Assembly: GCF_003600645.1 (NCBI RefSeq)
Contig: NZ_CP032482.1
Span: 558,001-622,000, forward strand
Length of the DNA stretch: 64,000 bases
Reading direction: 5' to 3'
DNA from: Yersinia rochesterensis
GTDB taxonomy: Bacteria > Pseudomonadota > Gammaproteobacteria > Enterobacterales > Enterobacteriaceae
The notes below the pieces were generated by a model, which worked only from the letters and a program-made list of their open reading frames with translations, was not told the origin of the DNA and did not search any database. Each line of letters begins with the position of its first letter. Within the stretch, counting starts at the first letter, position 1. Of this stretch, positions 59,443 to 64,000 are shown piece by piece. Position numbers and translations under genes: made by a program.

Positions 59443-59972
59443 ATCGGTCTAGTGGCCCGAATATAATTCTCAGTCAATGTTTTCAGTCCCCGATATGATT
59501 CTTGTTTTTCTGACATCCATTGCTTCAACATGTCAGGAAGCGGTAAGTGCAGCGTATACCATTCTTCTAGATCCCGGCCTGAGACCAGTTCACACCAGCA
59601 CAGCAGCGTAAGTGTCTGTCGAAAGCCCGGTTGCGTATGCAGCCGGAATAACATTTGTAATTGTTCCGCCAGTCTGCTTTTCCCAAGACGGTAACATTCA
59701 CTGAGCAACACCCCAGGCAACAGAGAATAGTCAGTACGTTTGTTCAGTCGGGGGATAACGGCACATTCTTCCTCCTGGGATGTTTGAGTGGCCTGTAGCA
59801 GACACTGTGGGACGACAATGATCGATGTCATATCGCCCGAAGATCGGCACGATGTAATCGCCAGCTTGTGCCAGTGCTCTATTTCCTGCTGGCACAAACC
59901 ATGGAACAAATTGATGCGGGTAAAATCATTGAGCCAGGTTTGGTAATGGTTAAGTAATGGGATGTTTTTCAT
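59439..59972 (-). CDS. Hypothetical island protein
   Basis: The 177-residue protein has no motif I recognise. It is rich in Leu, Cys and Gln and is probably helical. It has no membrane segment. It lies between AlpA and the small ORF, on the same strand, with the small ORF beginning in its stop codon, so they form one unit. The position suggests a P4-satellite regulatory or replication-linked gene. Confidence 0.6.
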   Translation of the reverse strand: MKNIPLLNHYQTWLNDFTRINLFHGLCQQEIEHWHKLAITSCRSSGDMTSIIVVPQCLLQATQTSQEEECAVIPRLNKRTDYSLLPGVLLSECYRLGKSRLAEQLQMLFRLHTQPGFRQTLTLLCWCELVSGRDLEEWYTLHLPLPDMLKQWMSEKQESYRGLKTLTENYIRATRPM

Positions 59973-60079
59973 AGGTGATTTTCCTTGATTCTTAAATTTC
60001 AGGCAGCCGTAAGCCTCCGCAGAGAGCGGATAAACAGTCTGCTAGTCAGGAAGGTTGATTGATTAATAAGGTTAGGAGC

Positions 60080-60286
60080 TTAGTTGCGGGAATCATCAAT
60101 ACGTTTCTGTAGCCAGGCTTCCACTTCACTCTGTAGCCAGCGAGAGCTGCGTCCCAGCTTTATCGGTTTGGGGAATGCTCCGTCTTTGATTAGCTTAAAC
60201 ATCCACTTATCTGTCATCTGCAGTAGTTTGGTAATAAACGCCATATCGACAAGCTGGTCTTCAAGAAGAGATAGTTTAGTTGTCAT
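60080..60286 (-). CDS. alpA: AlpA-family transcriptional regulator
   Basis: The 68-residue protein has the MerR-like helix-turn-helix DMAFITKLLQMTDKWMFKLIKDGAFPKPIKLGRSSRW split into recognition segments, followed by VEAWLQKRI. AlpA proteins activate or control excision and late genes of P4-like prophages. It is probably a regulator of the leftward genes in this island. Confidence 0.9.
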   Translation of the reverse strand: MTTKLSLLEDQLVDMAFITKLLQMTDKWMFKLIKDGAFPKPIKLGRSSRWLQSEVEAWLQKRIDDSRN

Positions 60287-60385
60287 GGTTTGATTCTCCG
60301 GTAGCTAAGTGGGAACCGGATACGGGTTTATTGTTGCTGCCCGCTCCGGCATAGCAACCGGTGGTGCTGTAAAAAAGTCGTTATA

Positions 60386-60967
60386 TTATTTGCCCTTTCT
60401 GGGGCGGCCTTGTCTGGCTGGTTCTGGAACCTCATTACTTCCCCAAATCAGACAACCATTCTTCTGGGATTCTTTCGTCAGATAACTGGCAATACGTCTC
60501 AGACTATTAACATCTTCGTCGTTGTCATAATCAACGATGTTATTGATATCGTCCAGGTAGCAGTCCTTCGGTTTACAACGTTCGTATTTCCCTTCGTCGT
60601 TCGTTATCTTCAGCCACAATTCACCAGTCTGTTGAATAAACGGAAATGACTTCTGATGCTTCTGCCCTTTGAGATAAAAAATGGCATGAGCATGGATAGC
60701 ATGTGTCTTTGTCCATTCCAGCACCCAGAAACAACCGCAGATTTGATGCATTTGCATCACAGCTTGTGTTAACTCCCGGAGGTCATCCTGTATTTCAAAT
60801 GAGGAATTACGAATGAATCTGTTGGTACCTCGCTGGTAATCAAAATCCATTCGAAAGGCCAGTATTTTGGAGTGACAGGTTAGGATCTGATTCAGATGAT
60901 GATTAATCATGTTCAAGAGAAAGTGATTGGGGGTGATTTTTTTAAAATATGGGTAATGCCTTTGCAT
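60386..60967 (-). CDS. YagK/YfjJ-domain (inovirus Gp2-like) protein
   Basis: The 193-residue protein has ILAFRMDFDY (about 35-44), GCFWVLEWTKTHAIHAHAIFYLKG (histidine pair near 88-92) and a C-terminal SYLTKESQKNGC, the YagK/YfjJ C-terminal family. It is related in family to the protein at 58354-58965, but not a close copy. It ends in a basic tail RQGRPRKGK. Likely role in island replication or mobilisation. Confidence 0.78.
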   Translation of the reverse strand: MQRHYPYFKKITPNHFLLNMINHHLNQILTCHSKILAFRMDFDYQRGTNRFIRNSSFEIQDDLRELTQAVMQMHQICGCFWVLEWTKTHAIHAHAIFYLKGQKHQKSFPFIQQTGELWLKITNDEGKYERCKPKDCYLDDINNIVDYDNDEDVNSLRRIASYLTKESQKNGCLIWGSNEVPEPARQGRPRKGK

Positions 60968-61415
60968 TGTTTTGTTCCTCTGGATGAGTACAAAGGAACA
61001 GTGGGAACTGTTTTTTTAATATTACGACAGGGAATACCAGCCTGGCTGGTTTCAATTCGCTAATGTTAGCAATGTACCATCCCTTAATGGAATGGTTGTT
61101 ATGCGCCAGGAACTACTTACCTATAATACCAATTAACCTTAATTATGTTTTTACCTGGTATTACTCCCCAATTCTCCCTCAGTTTTAACAGGCATCTTTC
61201 CTGCGACCCGTGATAGCAGTCGAGGGCATTGATACGGCAATTTTTGTTGTTCAGATGAATGGTGCTACATGATGAACTTCAAGGTTTCTCCATAAACGAT
61301 ACATTAAAGGCTTAAAACACCGATGGAATGGCTTCTGTCAATGACAAAGTTAACGTAACATACTACGTAGAGTGCTACTAAAATATTTACGATAATGGTT
61401 ACGTTTGAGGTTATG
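60968..61415. promoter_or_regulatory. Divergent promoter region inside the island
   Basis: 448 bp between leftward YagK/YfjJ-like and rightward orphan genes. It is moderately AT-rich and holds both promoters. accaattaaccttaattatgtttttacctggta forms a weak inverted structure. No gene is seen. Confidence 0.45.
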
Positions 61416-62345
61416 ATGAGTATAAAAAAACAAGCATCCAGACTCTACGAAAAAAGAGTAAACCTATGGCTTTTACAGACTATTTTTTACTCACAATTAA
61501 TGCGTGATGACGAGTCTGAAGAGTTAAGAGTGAGTATAGGAAACACTCATCTTTTCAGAGAACTCTGCATTAAATATATTGATAAGAAAGAAATAAATAA
61601 ATACTTTGAGGCAGATGATTATTTTGATAAATGCAGAAATAATATTGAGAGGCAAATGATTCCATTCAGTGATCTTGAATGGATTGGCTGTGAGCGAGCA
61701 TTATCCTTTGCGGCAAATTTTATTCATGCTGATTATAAGCTTTACAAGCAAGGTGATAACCCTACTCTTCTGGATGTTATCGCTCCAGAATGGAGCCTGA
61801 GTAAGGATGGCAGTGGAATAAATTACGAGGGGTTAATCCTTTTAATTGATTATCAGTGTCGTGTGTCGGGCGTTAACCACATACGATCAGGCCTGGAGCA
61901 GTTAAAGGTTGCCTGGACCCGTATTTATAATAGTTTCAAAAAACCATTCTGGTTCCCATCGGATAGATATGAAAATAAATATTTTGAGGACTATCAGTGG
62001 ATACTTTCTAGTTTTGAAAAAAATAATATGATAAGTGGTAATGTGGATATTTTTTTCAAAAAAAATCTAAACCTGAAGGTTCACTCCATTTTTGATCAAT
62101 GGGCTGAGCGGAAAAATAACCCTGAGATAGAATTGTTCCTTATCAGATTAAAAAAAGCATGGCATCAGAAAAAATTCAGAGACAGCGTTGCAAATAAAAA
62201 AGTTCTGAATACTTACATTAGTAAAGAGTGCAAGAAACAACTTGATTATCTTGTTAATAAAAATGATACGAAAATAAATGAAATAATCGAGGTTCTAATA
62301 CATGAAGCCTATGCAAAAGCCAAATTAAAAAGTTGGGAACAGTAG
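61416..62345 (+). CDS. AT-rich orphan protein of the P4-like island
   Basis: From ATG 61416, with GAGG 5 bp upstream, the product has 309 residues; ATG 61395 gives 316 but lacks a ribosome-binding site. No domain is recognised. It is Lys- and Asn-rich, helical and soluble, with no signal peptide, and its base composition is lower in GC than the flanking yfjP-type gene, a sign of separate origin. The position in the island, just before a GTPase gene, does not reveal its job. Confidence 0.65.
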   Translation: MSIKKQASRLYEKRVNLWLLQTIFYSQLMRDDESEELRVSIGNTHLFRELCIKYIDKKEINKYFEADDYFDKCRNNIERQMIPFSDLEWIGCERALSFAANFIHADYKLYKQGDNPTLLDVIAPEWSLSKDGSGINYEGLILLIDYQCRVSGVNHIRSGLEQLKVAWTRIYNSFKKPFWFPSDRYENKYFEDYQWILSSFEKNNMISGNVDIFFKKNLNLKVHSIFDQWAERKNNPEIELFLIRLKKAWHQKKFRDSVANKKVLNTYISKECKKQLDYLVNKNDTKINEIIEVLIHEAYAKAKLKSWEQ

Positions 62346-62442
62346 AAATATTTTCAGATATATATTATTTCCCTGAACATCTCTCATGAACGGCAAAACC
62401 ACATGGTTTTGCCGTTTTGTTTTCTTTTTAAGAGGTACTGTA

Positions 62443-63306
62443 ATGAAACATCCTGATGGGCTTCAGCCGCTGCAGAACTCGCTTTCAGCCTTGCCGCAAT
62501 GGGCCTCAGAGCGGCTCATGCAGCAAATCCGTCAACTCATCAACTACGAGCCGGTTATCGGCATTATGGGGAAAACCGGAGCCGGCAAATCGTCGCTATG
62601 TAATGCCCTGTTTCAGGGCGAAGTTTCTCCCGTTAGCGATGTCAATGCCTGCACCCGTGAGCCCCTGCGCTTTCGCCTTAACGTAGGTGAGCGGTGTATG
62701 ACGCTGGTGGACCTGCCAGGGGTTGGTGAAAGCCAGACTCGCGATGCTGAATATGCAAAATTGTACCGTGAACAGCTTCCCCGGTTCGACCTTGTGCTCT
62801 GGTTAATCAAGGCCGATGATCGGGCATTGGCGGTGGATGAGCATTTTTACCACCAAGTGATTGGCGAGGCATACCGGCACAAAGTACTGTTTGTTATCAG
62901 CCAGGCAGATAAGATTGAACCTGCGGATGATATCTGCCGTTTATCCTCAGAGCAGAAACGTAATATCAGCCGTAAAATCTGTCAGTTGCATGAGCTCTTT
63001 CAGCCTGTAAATCCGATCTGTGCAGTATCAATTCGTCTGGAATGGGGGCTTCGGGTAATGGCTGAACGGATGATCCGTTGCCTGCCACGCGAGGCCAGCA
63101 GCCCGGTAGCGGTACAGCTCAGTGCGTCATTTCGTACCGATGCCGTTAATAAAAAAGCCTGTGACGATTTTGGTGAAACGGTTGGCTCGGTGCTGGACAC
63201 AGTAAGTTCCATGCCGCTGATACCAGCCCCGATCCGGGCAATCATTCAAGCTGTACGCAATACCGTGGTATCGGTCGCCCGTGCCGTCTGGAGTTTCTTC
63301 TTCTGA
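62443..63306 (+). CDS. YfjP/YeeP-type GTPase
   Basis: From ATG 62443 the protein has 287 residues. It has the P-loop GKTGAGKS (43-50), switch II DLPG (90-93) and a G4-like SQADK in place of NKxD. This is the 50S-ribosome-binding-type GTPase family found in CP4-57 and CP4-44 prophages (YfjP, YeeP). A short hydrophobic C-terminus (RAVWSFFF) might touch the membrane. The function is unknown. It precedes the DUF932 gene as in E. coli. Confidence 0.88.
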   Translation: MKHPDGLQPLQNSLSALPQWASERLMQQIRQLINYEPVIGIMGKTGAGKSSLCNALFQGEVSPVSDVNACTREPLRFRLNVGERCMTLVDLPGVGESQTRDAEYAKLYREQLPRFDLVLWLIKADDRALAVDEHFYHQVIGEAYRHKVLFVISQADKIEPADDICRLSSEQKRNISRKICQLHELFQPVNPICAVSIRLEWGLRVMAERMIRCLPREASSPVAVQLSASFRTDAVNKKACDDFGETVGSVLDTVSSMPLIPAPIRAIIQAVRNTVVSVARAVWSFFF

Positions 63307-63392
63307 ATTTTCTTCAACTCTTTGCTATTCCATGAGCCCTGTCGCCTATGCGACGGGGCTTTTCTTTATTTAATTTTCGTAGGAGTCTGCTT

Positions 63393-64000
63393 ATGACCCG
63401 TCTGGCTTCGCGCTTTGGCGCAGCTGATGTTATCCGTCGTGATCGTCCGTTAACCCGTGAAGAGCTGTTCCGCGCGGTGCCCAGTGTCTTCAGCGAAGAC
63501 AAACACGCTTCACGCAGCGCACGGTATACCTGGATACCAACAATTACCATTCTTGAAAACCTGCAGCGCGAAGGTTTCCAGCCGTTCTTTGCCTGTCAGA
63601 CCCGGGTGCGTGATCCGGAGCGTCGCGAGCATACCAAACACATGCTGCGCCTGCGCCGTGAGGGCCAGATTACTGGCAAGCAGGTGCCAGAAATCATTCT
63701 GCTCAATTCGCACGATGGCTCCAGTTCGTACCAGATGTTGCCGGGGCTGTTTCGCCAGGTTTGCCAGAACGGGCTGATTTGCGGTGAGACCTTTGGCGAG
63801 GTACGGGTTCCGCATAAAGGAGACGTGGTGAGTCAGGTGATAGAAGGGGCTTACGAGGTACTGGGGATTTTTGACCGGGTGGAGGAAAAGCGCGATGCCA
63901 TGCAGTCGCTGATGCTTCCACCACCAGCCCGACAGGCACTGGCGAAAGCGGCGATTACTTACCGGTTTGGCGAAGACCACCAGCCAGTGACCCCGGCACA
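63393..64000 (+). CDS. DUF932-family protein, YfjQ/YafZ-type (cut by window end)
   Basis: The open frame starts at ATG 63393 after AGGAGTCTGCTT and runs to the window end without a stop. It starts MTRLASRFGAADVIRRDRP and contains RYTWIPTITILENLQREGFQPFF, HMLRLRR and EIILLNSHDGSSSYQM, matching the YfjQ/YafZ/YkfF family of P4/CP4-57-like elements. Its function is unknown. The next genes of such regions (yfjX/yfjY, YeeU-YeeV-type toxin-antitoxin) would lie beyond the window. Confidence 0.9.
   Translation, partial: MTRLASRFGAADVIRRDRPLTREELFRAVPSVFSEDKHASRSARYTWIPTITILENLQREGFQPFFACQTRVRDPERREHTKHMLRLRREGQITGKQVPEIILLNSHDGSSSYQMLPGLFRQVCQNGLICGETFGEVRVPHKGDVVSQVIEGAYEVLGIFDRVEEKRDAMQSLMLPPPARQALAKAAITYRFGEDHQPVTPA

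Overview
The window looks like chromosomal DNA of an enterobacterium close to Yersinia (probably the Y. enterocolitica group). The evidence is the gene order tabA-argI-rraB-yjgM-valS-holC-pepA-lptF-lptG-leuX, proteins near-identical in motif and length to Escherichia coli counterparts, four ERIC-type palindromic repeats of the form common in Yersinia, and a P4-like island at the leuX tRNA gene. The genus is inferred, not proven.

Positions 1-10301 hold a polyuronate-type catabolic locus. A divergent AT-rich control region (4390-4952) separates a leftward pair (secreted alginate-lyase-like protein, cytoplasmic heparinase II/III-like protein) from a rightward operon (CUT1 sugar ABC transporter plus a second, cytoplasmic alginate-lyase-like paralogue). 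The probable flow is periplasmic cleavage, import of oligomers, then cytoplasmic depolymerisation. The substrate cannot be read from sequence. Then come yhbP and yraR, each ending inside an ERIC element.

Positions 11813-19647 (minus) are a tightly coupled phnFGHIJKLMNP operon for C-P lyase and its regulator, without phnCDE or phnO. Next are nrdD-nrdG (anaerobic ribonucleotide reductase, with candidate NrdR boxes), a five-gene oligopeptide/nickel-type ABC transporter, tabA, argI with two ARG boxes, rraB, yjgM, valS, holC, pepA and the lptF-lptG pair.

The tRNA-Leu(CAA) gene at 39076-39160 marks the left edge of a genomic island that runs past the window end. Behind a P4-type integrase lie two leftward defence modules. 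The first is a four-gene ABC-three-component-like set (metallo-beta-lactamase-fold protein, trypsin-like protease, small middle component, Rad50/SMC-like ATPase with a zinc hook). The second is a type I restriction-modification operon, hsdM-hsdS-(DUF262)-(DUF262+DUF1524)-hsdR-ygjP-like, in which a GmrSD-like pair is embedded between specificity and restriction subunits. The rest of the island is P4/CP4-57-like: two YagK/YfjJ (inovirus Gp2-like) proteins, AlpA, small unknown ORFs, an AT-rich orphan, a YfjP-type GTPase and a DUF932 (YfjQ-type) gene cut by the window end.

The strongest candidates for new biology are the MBL-protease-middle component-SMC-ATPase system and the DUF262 pair built into the hsd operon. 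The two-compartment polysaccharide-lyase/transporter locus comes next.
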